From NCBI GenBank assembly GCA_003255745.1, contig QKYL01000001.1:62001-126000 (forward strand): a stretch of DNA of 64,000 nt. The letters are read 5' to 3'. The position numbers and the translations under genes are program-made. The stretch comes from Paracoccus saliphilus. GTDB lineage: Bacteria; Pseudomonadota; Alphaproteobacteria; Rhodobacterales; Rhodobacteraceae. Every line of letters begins with the position of its first letter. Positions within the stretch are counted from its first letter, which is position 1. Shown here in pieces: positions 1 to 8,446 of this stretch. A model generated the notes under the pieces. That model was not told where the DNA came from. It saw only the letters and a program-made list of their open reading frames with translations, and ran no database searches.

Positions 1-845
1 ACTTCCCCGAAACGATCGGTCCGGAAGAGGCCGCCAAGCTGCCGCGCAACAAGGTCATGCTGCTGGTCACCGGCAGCCAGGGCGAACGCCGCGCCGCCAG
101 CGCGCAGCTGTCGCGCGGGCGCTATCTGGGTCTGTCGCTGAAGGAAGGCGACAGCTTCCTGTTCAGTTCGAAAACCATTCCGGGCAATGAACGCTCGGTC
201 GGGCGGATCATGAACGCCCTGAGCGAGCAGGGCGTCGAGGTCTATGACGCCGATGACGGGCTGTACCACGTGTCGGGTCATGCCAACAGGCCAGACATCG
301 AGGCAGTCCACGACCTGCTGAAGCCCCGTACCGTCATCCCCATGCATGGCGAGCACCTGCACCTGCGCGAACATGCGCTGCTGGCGCGGGCCAAGGGAAT
401 GCGGGCCGAGATCGTGACCAACGGCACGATGCTGGACCTGACCGGCGACGTCGCCCGTGTGGTGGACCAGGTCGAGACGGGGCGGCTGTACCTTGACGGC
501 AACCGCCTGATCGGTGCGATGGACGGCGTTGTGCGTAACCGCATCCGGCTGGCGCTGAACGGGCATGCGATGGTCAGCGTGATCGTGGACGAGGACGACA
601 AGGTTCTGCCCGATGCCTGGGTCGAGCTGATGGGCCTGCCCGAGCGGGGCCGCAACGGCGGCGACCTGGCGCGCCAGATCGAGAGTGAGCTGGCCGAGTT
701 TCTGGAACGTGCCGATGCCCGCACGGTGCGCGACGACGGCAAGATGGACGAGGCGATCCGCAAGATCGCCCGCCAGGTGTCGATGGAAGAGATCGGCAAG
801 AAGCCGGAAGTTACGGTGATCATTAGCCGGCTGATGGCCGACTGA
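1..845 (+). CDS. rnj: Ribonuclease J, C-terminal part (5' end outside window)
   Basis: RNase J is a metallo-beta-lactamase/beta-CASP nuclease with 5'-3' exonuclease and endonuclease activity on RNA, acting in the cytoplasm in rRNA maturation and mRNA turnover. The open frame enters from the left edge (codons in phase from base 3), so the N-terminal catalytic part is missing. Visible are the beta-CASP segment with a TGSQGE motif, then the MPMHGEHLHLREHA motif that supplies a late metal-site histidine, then the C-terminal domain ending about 20 residues after KKPEVTV. A strong hairpin follows the stop codon. Assignment rests on motif recall; the beta-CASP features make other metallo-beta-lactamases unlikely. 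Confidence 0.9.
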   Translation, partial: FPETIGPEEAAKLPRNKVMLLVTGSQGERRAASAQLSRGRYLGLSLKEGDSFLFSSKTIPGNERSVGRIMNALSEQGVEVYDADDGLYHVSGHANRPDIEAVHDLLKPRTVIPMHGEHLHLREHALLARAKGMRAEIVTNGTMLDLTGDVARVVDQVETGRLYLDGNRLIGAMDGVVRNRIRLALNGHAMVSVIVDEDDKVLPDAWVELMGLPERGRNGGDLARQIESELAEFLERADARTVRDDGKMDEAIRKIARQVSMEEIGKKPEVTVIISRLMAD

Positions 846-855
846 TCCCGAAGCG

Positions 856-878
856 CCGGGGGACCTTGCGTCCCCCGG
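856..878 (+). terminator. Hairpin terminator after rnj
   Basis: A perfect 9-bp stem (CCGGGGGAC / GTCCCCCGG) with a 5-base loop starts 10 bases after the rnj stop. There is no long T tract, so it is a GC-strong intrinsic terminator of the weak-U type common in high-GC alphaproteobacteria. Confidence 0.6.
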
Positions 879-1215
879 ACCCCCTGCAGGGTATTTCGGC
901 AACAAAGAAGCGTGGCATGCCGCCATCTTTGGACGCCCCGTTGGATGCAGGTGAAATCTTGTGCAGGATCGGGCACGTGATCAGGTGCGGTCGTGTGTCC
1001 TGCCTCAAGACGCGGCCTGTCATGCGCCGCGGGCCCTTATGAAGATATGCAGGTCAGGACCAGTTCGCTTACCCACGCTCGGAGGCGCATCGGCGGCAAT
1101 GATGGCTCTCCTGACCTGGTTTCGTAACTGTGTGTCCTTACGTCCCAACGCTCCCTCGCACATCCGGCAACAGCCCGAGGACACCGGCCTATGCTGCCGC
1201 CATCGCCGGATCTCT

Positions 1216-1609
1216 TTAACCCTCTCCCTTGCGCAGCCATGTCCAAGCCGTGCGCGCCATGCGATTGGCCACCGCCACCAGCATCGGCGGCTTGCGGGCC
1301 AACATCCGGGCAAGCCAGGAGCCATGAGGTGCGCCTTTGCGTGCCGCCCATCGCACTTCGTGGCCGAGATCGCCGAGCGCTCCCCCAGTGATGTGCACTG
1401 GCGCAAGCCTCCATAGCCGCCACGCAAGGCGCCTGTGCCGCCATGAACTTCAGCAGCTGCGCCCGCGACAGCTTCCGGCGAGAGACCATCGCCCAATTAG
1501 CTGCAGCGCCATGCGCCTGAAACATGTTCTTGGCCAGATCCAGGTCGATGATGCCAACCTCTTCGATGGACGCCCCGTTTCGTAGCGGTGCTTCAACACC
1601 CACCACCAT
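1216..1609 (-). pseudogene. IS110-family transposase remnant (frameshifted, internally deleted)
   Basis: Reading the minus strand from about 1609, a stretch resembles the N terminus of IS110-family DEDD transposases (LDLAKNMFQ, RRKLSRAQLL, MEACASAHHWG). Near 1395 the match jumps to another frame (GALGDLGHEVR) and then runs straight into what looks like the family's C terminus (WLARMLARKPPMLVAVANRMA), ending at 1216. Most of the middle of the roughly 340-residue protein is therefore missing and the gene is broken. The flanking sequence at about 1030-1215 carries no gene and probably holds the decayed element end. The rest of 879-1718 shows no other credible coding region. Family call is from memory of the motifs. 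Confidence 0.75.
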
Positions 1610-1718
1610 GGCACATTCGATGCCGCTGGGGGGCGCCCAGCCCATCGCTTACGGCGACCGCCGGATTTCCATGCCGGCGGGACTTGAAAACACTTCCTGC
1701 ATGCGGCAATCGGGCGGC

Positions 1719-2432
1719 ATGAGCAACACACCCCCCTCTGCTTTCGATCCGAACCCGCCCCGGCGCAACTTCTATGGCCGCCGTCACGGCAAAACCCTGC
1801 GGCAGAGCCAGAAGGGTTACCTGTCCGAGGACTTGGGCGACCTGCGTCCGCGTGGCATTACAGTCGAAGACAATCCCGAACGCAGGCCCATTGATCCGCA
1901 GGCGATCTTCGGCGACGACCGGCCCGTCTGGCTGGAAGTCGGGTTTGGCGGCGGCGAGCACATGGTGCATATGGCCCGCACATATCCCGGGATCGGGATC
2001 ATCGGCTGCGAGCCCTTCATCAACGGCGTTGCGATGCTGCTGGGCAAGATCAGGGCCGCCGGCGTCAGCAACGTCAGCGTCCATCCCGGGGATGCGCGCG
2101 ATCTGATGGATGTCCTGCCCGATGCCAGCGTCGAGCGCGCTTTCCTGATGTATCCCGACCCCTGGCCCAAGGCGCGGCACCACCGCCGCCGCTTTGTCAC
2201 GCCCGAGCATCTGCTGCCGCTGGCGCGGGTGATGAAGGCGGGCGGCATCTTTCGGGTGGCCAGCGACATCCCCGACTACATCCGGCAGACGCGCGAGGAG
2301 GTTCCGCAGGCGCGTTTCGAGATGATCGCGGATACGGACCAGCCTTGGGACGACTGGATCAGCACGCGCTATGAGCAGAAGGCGCTGCGCGAAGGGCGCC
2401 CGCCCCATTACGTCACCTTCCGCCGGTTGTAG
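1719..2432 (+). CDS. trmB: tRNA (guanine-N7)-methyltransferase
   Basis: TrmB transfers a methyl group from SAM to N7 of G46 in tRNA variable loops. The 237-residue product has the SAM-binding loop EVGFGGGEH near residue 75, a CEPF acidic strand end, and the family's YPDPWPKARHHRRR segment that binds tRNA. Length fits the family. The ATG at 1719 gives MSNTPPSAFD; an in-frame ATG at 1701 would add six residues, and the frame is open further upstream into the IS110 remnant, which I treat as non-coding there. It stands alone between the IS remnant and the convergent glmS. Confidence 0.92.
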   Translation: MSNTPPSAFDPNPPRRNFYGRRHGKTLRQSQKGYLSEDLGDLRPRGITVEDNPERRPIDPQAIFGDDRPVWLEVGFGGGEHMVHMARTYPGIGIIGCEPFINGVAMLLGKIRAAGVSNVSVHPGDARDLMDVLPDASVERAFLMYPDPWPKARHHRRRFVTPEHLLPLARVMKAGGIFRVASDIPDYIRQTREEVPQARFEMIADTDQPWDDWISTRYEQKALREGRPPHYVTFRRL

Positions 2433-2465
2433 TGCGAAGGCCCGCCGAATGGGCGGCCCCTGGTT

Positions 2466-4283
2466 TCATTCCACGGTGACCGATTTCGCCAGGTTGCGAG
2501 GCTGGTCCACATCGGTGCCCTTTGCGACCGCCGTGTGATAGGCCAGATACTGCATCGGCACCGCGTAGAGGATCGGCTGGAAGATGCCGCCTCCTGACGG
2601 AAGGGTCAGGCTGGCCGTGACGCCTTCGCCGGCGGCGGCGATGCCTGACGCATCCGAGATCAGCAGGATCTGGCCGTGGCGGGCCATCACCTCCTGCATG
2701 TTCGAGATGGTCTTGTCGAAAAGCGCGTCATGCGCCGCCAGGACCACAACCGGCACGTCGCGGTCAATCAGGGCGATGGGGCCGTGCTTGAGTTCGCCCG
2801 AGGCATAACCTTCGGCATGGATGTAGCTGAGTTCCTTGAGCTTCAGCGCACCTTCCAGTGCGACGGGATAAAGCGCCCCGCGTCCTAGGTAGAGCACGTC
2901 GCGCGCCTGGCTGAGCCATTCCGACTGCGCCCGGCATTCGTCCGAGATGGCCAGCGTCTGGCTGAGAAGGCCGGGGATCGCCCGCAGGTCGCGCAGATGC
3001 GCGGCCAGCTGCGCATCGTCGATGCGACCCCGGTCGTGCGCGGCCTTCAGCGCCAGGATGCCCAAAACCGTCAGCTGACAGGTGAAGGCCTTGGACGAGG
3101 CGACGCTGACCTCGATTCCCGCACGGGTCGGCAGCGCCACGTCGCTGTCACGCGCGATGGCCGATGTGCCGACATTGACCAACCCCAAGGTGCGCGCAAC
3201 CCGCGTGCGGGCATAGTGCAGCGCGGCCAGCGTGTCGGCCGTTTCGCCCGACTGGCTGATGGCGATGAACCAGCTGCGCTCCGACAGCGGCGGTTCGCGA
3301 TAGCGAAATTCAGACGCTACGTCGATGTCGACGGGCAGGCCGGCCAGCTGCTCGAACCAGTATTTCGCCACATGGCCGGCCAGATGGGCCGTGCCGCAGC
3401 CCACCAGCGCGATCCGGTCCACCCCGGCAAAGTCCAGCCCCTCGGGCAGCACGATCCGGTCGCCCTTGACATAGTGGTTCAGCACGTCGCCGATGACCAC
3501 CGGCTGCTCGGCCACTTCCTTGGCCATGAAGTGGCGATAGCCGCCCCGGTCGATCGCCGTGGCACCGACGTCGATGCGGGCCTGGGCGCGATGGGTCTGG
3601 TGACCCTCCGCGTCGAAGACCTGCACGCCGGCCCGGGTCAGAACGGCATGGTCGCCGTCCTCCAGATAGGTGATGCGGTCGGTGAAGGGCGCCAGCGCCA
3701 CCGCATCGGAACCCACGAACATCTCGCCTTCGCCATGCCCGACGGCCAAGGGGCTGCCCTTGCGGGCGGCGACCATCAGATCGCCCTCTCCCTCGAACAG
3801 GAAAGCCAGCGCGAAGGCGCCGTGCAGCATCGACAGGGTCGCGCGGGCGGCATCGACCGGTCCCATGCCCTGGTCCATGTGATGGGCAGTCCACAGCGCC
3901 ACCGTCTCGGTGTCGGTCTGGGTCTGGGCCTCGATCCCCAGATCGGCCAGGCGTGCCCGAAGGTCGCGGTAGTTCTCGATGATGCCGTTATGCACGACGG
4001 CCACCCGGCCCGAGCGGTGGGGATGGGCGTTTCCTTCGGTGGCGGCGCCATGGGTTGCCCATCGTGTGTGACCGATGCCCGAGTGGCCGGTCAGCGGCTC
4101 GTGCACCAGGCGGTCGCTGAGATTGACCAGCTTGCCCACCGCACGCCGCCGGTCCAGTCGGCCGCCCGCGTCCACTGTCGCCACGCCCGCGCTGTCATAG
4201 CCGCGATATTCCAGCCGCCGCAGCCCATCGACCAGCTGCGGCGAAACCTCGTGCTTGCCCAGAATTCCGATGATGCCGCACAT
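2466..4283 (-). CDS. glmS: Glutamine--fructose-6-phosphate aminotransferase (isomerizing)
   Basis: GlmS makes glucosamine-6-phosphate from fructose-6-phosphate and glutamine, the first step towards UDP-GlcNAc for peptidoglycan and LPS. The 605-residue product begins MCGIIGILG, exposing Cys2 as the N-terminal glutaminase nucleophile. It has HTRWATHG and HNGIIENY motifs of the class II amidotransferase domain, two SIS sugar-isomerase domains (SQSGETADT in the first), and ends with LAKSVTVE, the conserved C-terminal tail. It overlaps the upstream glmU stop by one base (TGATG), so the two are translationally coupled. Confidence 0.97.
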   Translation of the reverse strand: MCGIIGILGKHEVSPQLVDGLRRLEYRGYDSAGVATVDAGGRLDRRRAVGKLVNLSDRLVHEPLTGHSGIGHTRWATHGAATEGNAHPHRSGRVAVVHNGIIENYRDLRARLADLGIEAQTQTDTETVALWTAHHMDQGMGPVDAARATLSMLHGAFALAFLFEGEGDLMVAARKGSPLAVGHGEGEMFVGSDAVALAPFTDRITYLEDGDHAVLTRAGVQVFDAEGHQTHRAQARIDVGATAIDRGGYRHFMAKEVAEQPVVIGDVLNHYVKGDRIVLPEGLDFAGVDRIALVGCGTAHLAGHVAKYWFEQLAGLPVDIDVASEFRYREPPLSERSWFIAISQSGETADTLAALHYARTRVARTLGLVNVGTSAIARDSDVALPTRAGIEVSVASSKAFTCQLTVLGILALKAAHDRGRIDDAQLAAHLRDLRAIPGLLSQTLAISDECRAQSEWLSQARDVLYLGRGALYPVALEGALKLKELSYIHAEGYASGELKHGPIALIDRDVPVVVLAAHDALFDKTISNMQEVMARHGQILLISDASGIAAAGEGVTASLTLPSGGGIFQPILYAVPMQYLAYHTAVAKGTDVDQPRNLAKSVTVE

Positions 4284-5626
4284 CAGCGTTCCTCCTTCTT
4301 CAGGCGCAGGGCGGCCAACAGCCGCGTCGCAAGCCCCGGCTTCGTCACCTGCCGCGCCCGACCGATCGCCAGCGCGCCGTCGGGCACGTCTTCGGTGATG
4401 ATGCTGCCTGATCCGGTCATGGCATCGGCGCCGACCGTCACCGGGGCGACCAGCATCGTGTCGCTGCCGATGAAGGCACGTGGGCCGATCGAGGTGCGGT
4501 GCTTCATCACGCCATCATAGTTGCAGGTGATGGTGCCGGCGCCGATATTCGTGTGTTCGCCCACATGGGCATCGCCCAGATAGGTCAGGTGGCCCACCTT
4601 GACGCCTTCGTCCAGAACCGCGTTTTTGATTTCGACAAAGTTGCCCACGTGGACGTCGCCACCCAGTTCGGCGCCGGGGCGCAGCCGCGCAAAGGGTCCG
4701 ACACGCCCGCCGGACGAGACATGGCACCCTTCCAGGTGACAGAAGGGCAGGATCTCGGCTTCGGATTCCACGGTGACGCCGGGACCGAAGACGACGTTGG
4801 GACCAACGATTGCGTCGCGGCCGATCACCGTGTCCAGCGCGAACCAGACGCTGCCGGGATCGCTCAGGGTGACGCCGTCCTCCATCGCGCGGGCGCGGGC
4901 GCGCGCCTGAAAGGCGGCTTCGGCCGCGGCCAGCTCTGCGCGGGTGTTGATCCCAAGCGTCTCGGCCTCGTCGCACAAGACGACATCGGCGCGCCGTCCC
5001 TCGGCACGGGCAAGGGCTACAAGGTCGGTCAGGTAGTATTCGCCGGCCGCATTCTCATTCGACAGCCGCGCGATCAGCAGGCGCAGCAGGTTCGCCTCCA
5101 GCGCCATCACGCCGGAATTGCACAGCGCGATCTGCCGCGTGGCGTCATCGGCGTCCTTGTATTCGACAATGCGTTCCAGCCCGTGGTCGCCGACCACAAG
5201 CCGGCCATAGCGGCCCGGATCCCCCGCCTCGAAGCCCAGCACCACCAAATCGGCCGCGTGACCGGCCAAGGCGGCCAGCGTGTCCTGGCCGATAAAGGGC
5301 GTGTCGCCGTAAAGGACGATCACCTTGCCTTCGAACCCTTCAAGCTGAGGCAGGGCCTGGCGCACGGCATGGCCGGTACCCAGCTGTTCGGACTGCAGCA
5401 CGGTCGTGGCCTCGGGGTCCAGCTTTGCCACGGCCCGGGCGACCCGGTCGGCGCCGTGTCCCGTGACGACGATCACCTGTTCGGGGTCAAGGCTGCGCGC
5501 GGCGGACAGGGCGTGACCGACCAGCGGGACCTGCCCAAGCCGGTGCAGCACCTTTGGCAGGTCAGATTGCATCCTGCTGCCCTGACCGGCTGCAAGGATC
5601 ACCACTGCCACAGCGTTTTCCGTCAT
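4283..5626 (-). CDS. glmU: Bifunctional GlmU: GlcNAc-1-P uridyltransferase / GlcN-1-P acetyltransferase
   Basis: GlmU acetylates glucosamine-1-phosphate and then transfers UMP to give UDP-GlcNAc. The N-terminal Rossmann-like pyrophosphorylase domain shows AAGQGSRM followed by LPKVLH, and GDTPFI. From about residue 250 the hexapeptide repeats of a left-handed beta helix begin, with the NYDGVMKHRTSIG segment of the acetyltransferase site. Its 447 residues fit the alphaproteobacterial length. It is first in the glmU-glmS pair; the phosphomannomutase-like GlmM needed between the two steps is not in this window. Confidence 0.96.
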   Translation of the reverse strand: MTENAVAVVILAAGQGSRMQSDLPKVLHRLGQVPLVGHALSAARSLDPEQVIVVTGHGADRVARAVAKLDPEATTVLQSEQLGTGHAVRQALPQLEGFEGKVIVLYGDTPFIGQDTLAALAGHAADLVVLGFEAGDPGRYGRLVVGDHGLERIVEYKDADDATRQIALCNSGVMALEANLLRLLIARLSNENAAGEYYLTDLVALARAEGRRADVVLCDEAETLGINTRAELAAAEAAFQARARARAMEDGVTLSDPGSVWFALDTVIGRDAIVGPNVVFGPGVTVESEAEILPFCHLEGCHVSSGGRVGPFARLRPGAELGGDVHVGNFVEIKNAVLDEGVKVGHLTYLGDAHVGEHTNIGAGTITCNYDGVMKHRTSIGPRAFIGSDTMLVAPVTVGADAMTGSGSIITEDVPDGALAIGRARQVTKPGLATRLLAALRLKKEER

Positions 5627-5741
5627 CCCGCCCTCGTCGCCTGTTTGCTTTCGTTAAGACGGCGTTTTATGCGGGGGAACGCGCGCTGGAAACCCCCGGC
5701 GTGGTCACCTTTGTTTTCGGATCGTTTCGAGGGGATGAGAC

Positions 5742-6416
5742 ATGGCAGGCACGGTGGTTTTCGACCTGGATGGGACATTGGCTGACACCTCGGGTGACTT
5801 GGTGGCGGCGGCCAATGCCTGCTTTCGCGCGCGGGGCCTGGGCGACCTTCTGGACCCTGTGGAGGATATGCTGATCGCCTTTCACGGCGGACGGGCCATG
5901 CTGCGCGCAGGCTATGGCCGGATGGAGTCGGACATGCTGCTGCCCCCCGGCGCCGAGGATGAGGATTACAACCGCCTGCTGGATCATTACGGCGCCTCGA
6001 TCGCGGTTCATACCCGGCTTTATCCCGGGGTGGAGGCCGCGCTGGACCAGCTGTCCCAGGCAGGGCATCTTCTGGCCGTCTGCACCAACAAGCCCGAAGC
6101 CCTGGCCGAGGCGTTGTTGCGCGAACTGGGCGTGCGGGACCGCTTTGCAGGGCTGATCGGGGCGGACACGCTGCCGGTGCGCAAGCCTGACCCGCGTCCG
6201 TATCAGGCGGCCGTCAAGGCCGCGGGGGGGCAGGTCGCGCAGTCGTTCCTGGTCGGGGATACAGAGACGGACCGGAAAACCGCCGCCGCCGCGGGGGTCA
6301 AGGTGGCGCTGATCAGCTTTGGCCCCGAAGGCGAAGCGATCAGCCGGCTGGCGCCGGAGGCGCTGCTGGCACATTTCGACGAGCTGCCGGATCTTGCCCG
6401 AAGCTGGCTTGGCTAA
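5742..6416 (+). CDS. gph: Phosphoglycolate phosphatase (HAD family)
   Basis: Probable HAD-superfamily phosphatase that dephosphorylates 2-phosphoglycolate, a by-product of DNA repair and of Rubisco oxygenation. The 224-residue protein has the nucleophile motif FDLDGTLAD (Asp8, Asp10), CTNKPE as motif II, a lysine in the RKPDPRPY region, and VGDTETD as the acidic motif. The helical cap lies between about residues 15 and 80. It is divergent from glmU, with a shared 115-bp promoter region. HAD substrate calls from sequence are uncertain, so the specific substrate is less sure than the fold. Confidence 0.82.
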   Translation: MAGTVVFDLDGTLADTSGDLVAAANACFRARGLGDLLDPVEDMLIAFHGGRAMLRAGYGRMESDMLLPPGAEDEDYNRLLDHYGASIAVHTRLYPGVEAALDQLSQAGHLLAVCTNKPEALAEALLRELGVRDRFAGLIGADTLPVRKPDPRPYQAAVKAAGGQVAQSFLVGDTETDRKTAAAAGVKVALISFGPEGEAISRLAPEALLAHFDELPDLARSWLG

Positions 6417-6418
6417 GG

Positions 6419-6438
6419 GGGGGGCGAAGACGCCCCCC
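6419..6438. terminator. Hairpin between convergent gph and bfr
   Basis: A perfect 8-bp stem (GGGGGGCG / CGCCCCCC) with an AAGA loop begins two bases after the gph stop. It lies between convergent genes and could stop transcription from either side. Confidence 0.6.
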
Positions 6439-6470
6439 ATACCCCGTCCGCGGCGTCTTTCCGAAGATGC

Positions 6471-6956
6471 TTAATCGGCCTCGTCCGCCGGGTTGGCGTT
6501 GAGCTGACCATAGTTCTGGGAACCGATCGTCTCGTACAGGCTGATCTGGGTTTCCAGGAAATCGATGTGCCCTTCCTCGTCCTGGATCAGTTCCTCGAAC
6601 AGGATCTTGCTGGCATAGTCGCCAACGCTGTCGCAGTGATCGCGCGCCTCGATGTAAAGGTTGCGCGCATCATGTTCGGCGGCAAGGTCCGATTCCAGCG
6701 TCTCGCGCAGGTTTTGTCCAATTCGCAGCGGGTCGAGGCGCTGAAGGTTGGGATGTCCTTCCAGAAAGATGATCCGCTGGATCAGCTTGTCGGCGTGGTG
6801 CATCTCTTCGATCGATTCCTCGCGCGACTTCTTGGCGATCCGGCCGAAGCCCCAATCCTCCTGCAGCCGGTAGTGCAGCCAGTACTGGCTGACCGCGGTC
6901 AGTTCAGACCGCAGTGCGGCGTTGAGATAGTCGATGACCTTGGCGTCGCCCTTCAT
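6471..6956 (-). CDS. bfr: Bacterioferritin
   Basis: Bfr is a 24-subunit haem-containing iron store that oxidises Fe(II) and holds it as a ferric core. The 161-residue product starts [12 protein letters not shown] as in the classical family. It keeps ferroxidase ligands Glu18, Glu51 and His54 and the haem-ligating Met52 (in IEEMHHAD), with a second ligand set in [10 protein letters not shown]. The start at 6956 was chosen because MKGD is the conserved N terminus; longer in-frame extensions are unlikely. The upstream bfd gene overlaps this start by 53 bases in another frame, so the two are co-transcribed. Confidence 0.95.
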   Translation of the reverse strand: MKGDAKVIDYLNAALRSELTAVSQYWLHYRLQEDWGFGRIAKKSREESIEEMHHADKLIQRIIFLEGHPNLQRLDPLRIGQNLRETLESDLAAEHDARNLYIEARDHCDSVGDYASKILFEELIQDEEGHIDFLETQISLYETIGSQNYGQLNANPADEAD

Positions 6957-7197
6957 GGGTGGCTTCCTTCTTGCTGTCAGTTCTGGCCCGCAAAATCGGC
7001 GGTGCGACACCCAGCTTATCGCAGGCACGCATGGTGTCCAGAAACAGAGGCATGCAACCGCCGCAATCGGCGCGTTTTCCCAAGGCATGATATATCTTGC
7101 CCGGCGTGATGATCGTCTGCGGGTCCGCCGTCCGCATCCAGTCGATGGCGGCGTGGATGTCTTGATCCGAAATCTGGGTGCAGTGGCAAACGATCAT
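6904..7197 (-). CDS. bfd: Bacterioferritin-associated ferredoxin
   Basis: Bfd carries a [2Fe-2S] cluster and reduces the bacterioferritin core to release iron. Cysteines at 4, 6, 45 and 48 (MIVCHC ... ADCGGC) are the cluster ligands, in the family's order. Typical Bfd proteins are about 65-75 residues; this one is 97 because its last residues are read through the beginning of bfr in a different frame. That tail is rich in charged residues and is probably not structural. The neighbour is its functional partner, bfr. Confidence 0.9.
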   Translation of the reverse strand: MIVCHCTQISDQDIHAAIDWMRTADPQTIITPGKIYHALGKRADCGGCMPLFLDTMRACDKLGVAPPILRARTDSKKEATHEGRRQGHRLSQRRTAV

Positions 7198-7315
7198 GGC
7201 GGGCTCCTGTGCCCCGGAAACTTACCGATTCCGTCAGTTATGTAAAGTCCGACGTTTTCTCTTTGACATCACGGGTTCTTGACGGGGGCGTGGCCGCATC
7301 GCACAAGCGCAATCC

Positions 7316-8362
7316 ATGAAACTGTCCGATTTCGATTTCGACCTGCCCCAGCATCTGATCGCGACGCGCCCCGCGCGACCGCGCAGTTCTGCCCGCCTGC
7401 TGCTGGCCCAGGACGGTGCCATCCTGGACCGGCACGTGGGCGACCTGCCGCAGATCCTGCGGCCGGGGGATGTTTTGGTACTGAACGACACCAAGGTGAT
7501 CCCGGCCCGCCTGACGGGGACCCGCCGCCGTGACACCGCCCAAGGACCGGTCGAGGCGCGGATCGAGGTGACGCTGCTGGAGCCTGCGGCGGACGGCTGG
7601 CAGGCTTTGGCCAAGCCGCTGCGCAAGCTGCGCGCGGGCGAGGTCATCTGCTTCGGCCCCGGGCTTTCCGCCCAGGTGGCCGAGATCGGCGAAGGCGGGC
7701 TGCGGCTGGTCTTTGACGCAAAGGGCGATGCCTTCGACGCGGCGCTACGCGAGGTGGGCGCCATGCCGCTGCCGCCCTATATCGCGTCAATTCGGGCGCC
7801 TGATGCGCAGGATCACGAGGATTACCAGACGGTCTGGGCCACGCGGCAGGGGGCGGTCGCGGCCCCTACCGCCAGCCTGCATTTCGACGCCCCCCTGCTG
7901 GCCGCGCTGGAGGCACGCGGGGTCGAGTTCGTTCACGTGACGCTGCATGTCGGGGCGGGCACTTTTCTGCCGGTGAAGGTCGAGGACGTGACCACCCATC
8001 GCATGCACGCCGAATGGGGCGAGATCAGCCCGGCCGCGGCGGCGGCCATTACCCGCGCCAAGGCGGAGGGGCGCCGCGTCATCCCGGTGGGCACCACGGC
8101 GCTGCGGCTGATCGAATCGGCCGCCGTCGCGGACGGACGGGTCGAGCCTTTTCAGGGAACGACCGACATCTTTATCTATCCAGGCTATCACTTCCGGGTG
8201 ACCGACGGCTTGATGACGAACTTCCATCTGCCGAAATCAACCCTCATGATGCTGGTCTCGGCGGTCATGGGGGCGGAAAATATCAAGTCCATCTATGGAC
8301 ATGCGGTGCGCAGCGGCTATCGTTTCTTCAGTTATGGCGATGCGTCGCTGCTGATCCCCTGA
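7316..8362 (+). CDS. queA: S-adenosylmethionine:tRNA ribosyltransferase-isomerase
   Basis: QueA transfers the ribosyl part of SAM to 7-aminomethyl-7-deazaguanine in tRNA, giving epoxyqueuosine at the wobble position of GUN anticodons. The 348-residue product begins [11 protein letters not shown] and contains family segments RPSSARLL-like, [25 protein letters not shown], the HAEWGEIS stretch and [16 protein letters not shown]. The length is standard. It is divergent from bfd with 118 bp between. A gene for the following reductase step is not in view. Confidence 0.95.
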   Translation: MKLSDFDFDLPQHLIATRPARPRSSARLLLAQDGAILDRHVGDLPQILRPGDVLVLNDTKVIPARLTGTRRRDTAQGPVEARIEVTLLEPAADGWQALAKPLRKLRAGEVICFGPGLSAQVAEIGEGGLRLVFDAKGDAFDAALREVGAMPLPPYIASIRAPDAQDHEDYQTVWATRQGAVAAPTASLHFDAPLLAALEARGVEFVHVTLHVGAGTFLPVKVEDVTTHRMHAEWGEISPAAAAAITRAKAEGRRVIPVGTTALRLIESAAVADGRVEPFQGTTDIFIYPGYHFRVTDGLMTNFHLPKSTLMMLVSAVMGAENIKSIYGHAVRSGYRFFSYGDASLLIP

Positions 8363-8446
8363 GGTCGGATTCCCGGTGGCGCCCAGGGCCCGTCGGGATT
8401 AGGGCAGACCCCTGTCCATTTCCGATCCGACAAGACGAGACCCGCG

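Noticed and set aside
1524-1718. Extension of trmB upstream to 1524
   Set aside because: The extra 65 codons run through the IS110 remnant on the opposite strand and do not resemble the TrmB N terminus.
3310-3894. Long open frames overlapping glmS and other core genes in other phases
   Set aside because: They are shadows of real genes in high-GC DNA with low-complexity R/P/G-rich products and no ribosome sites.
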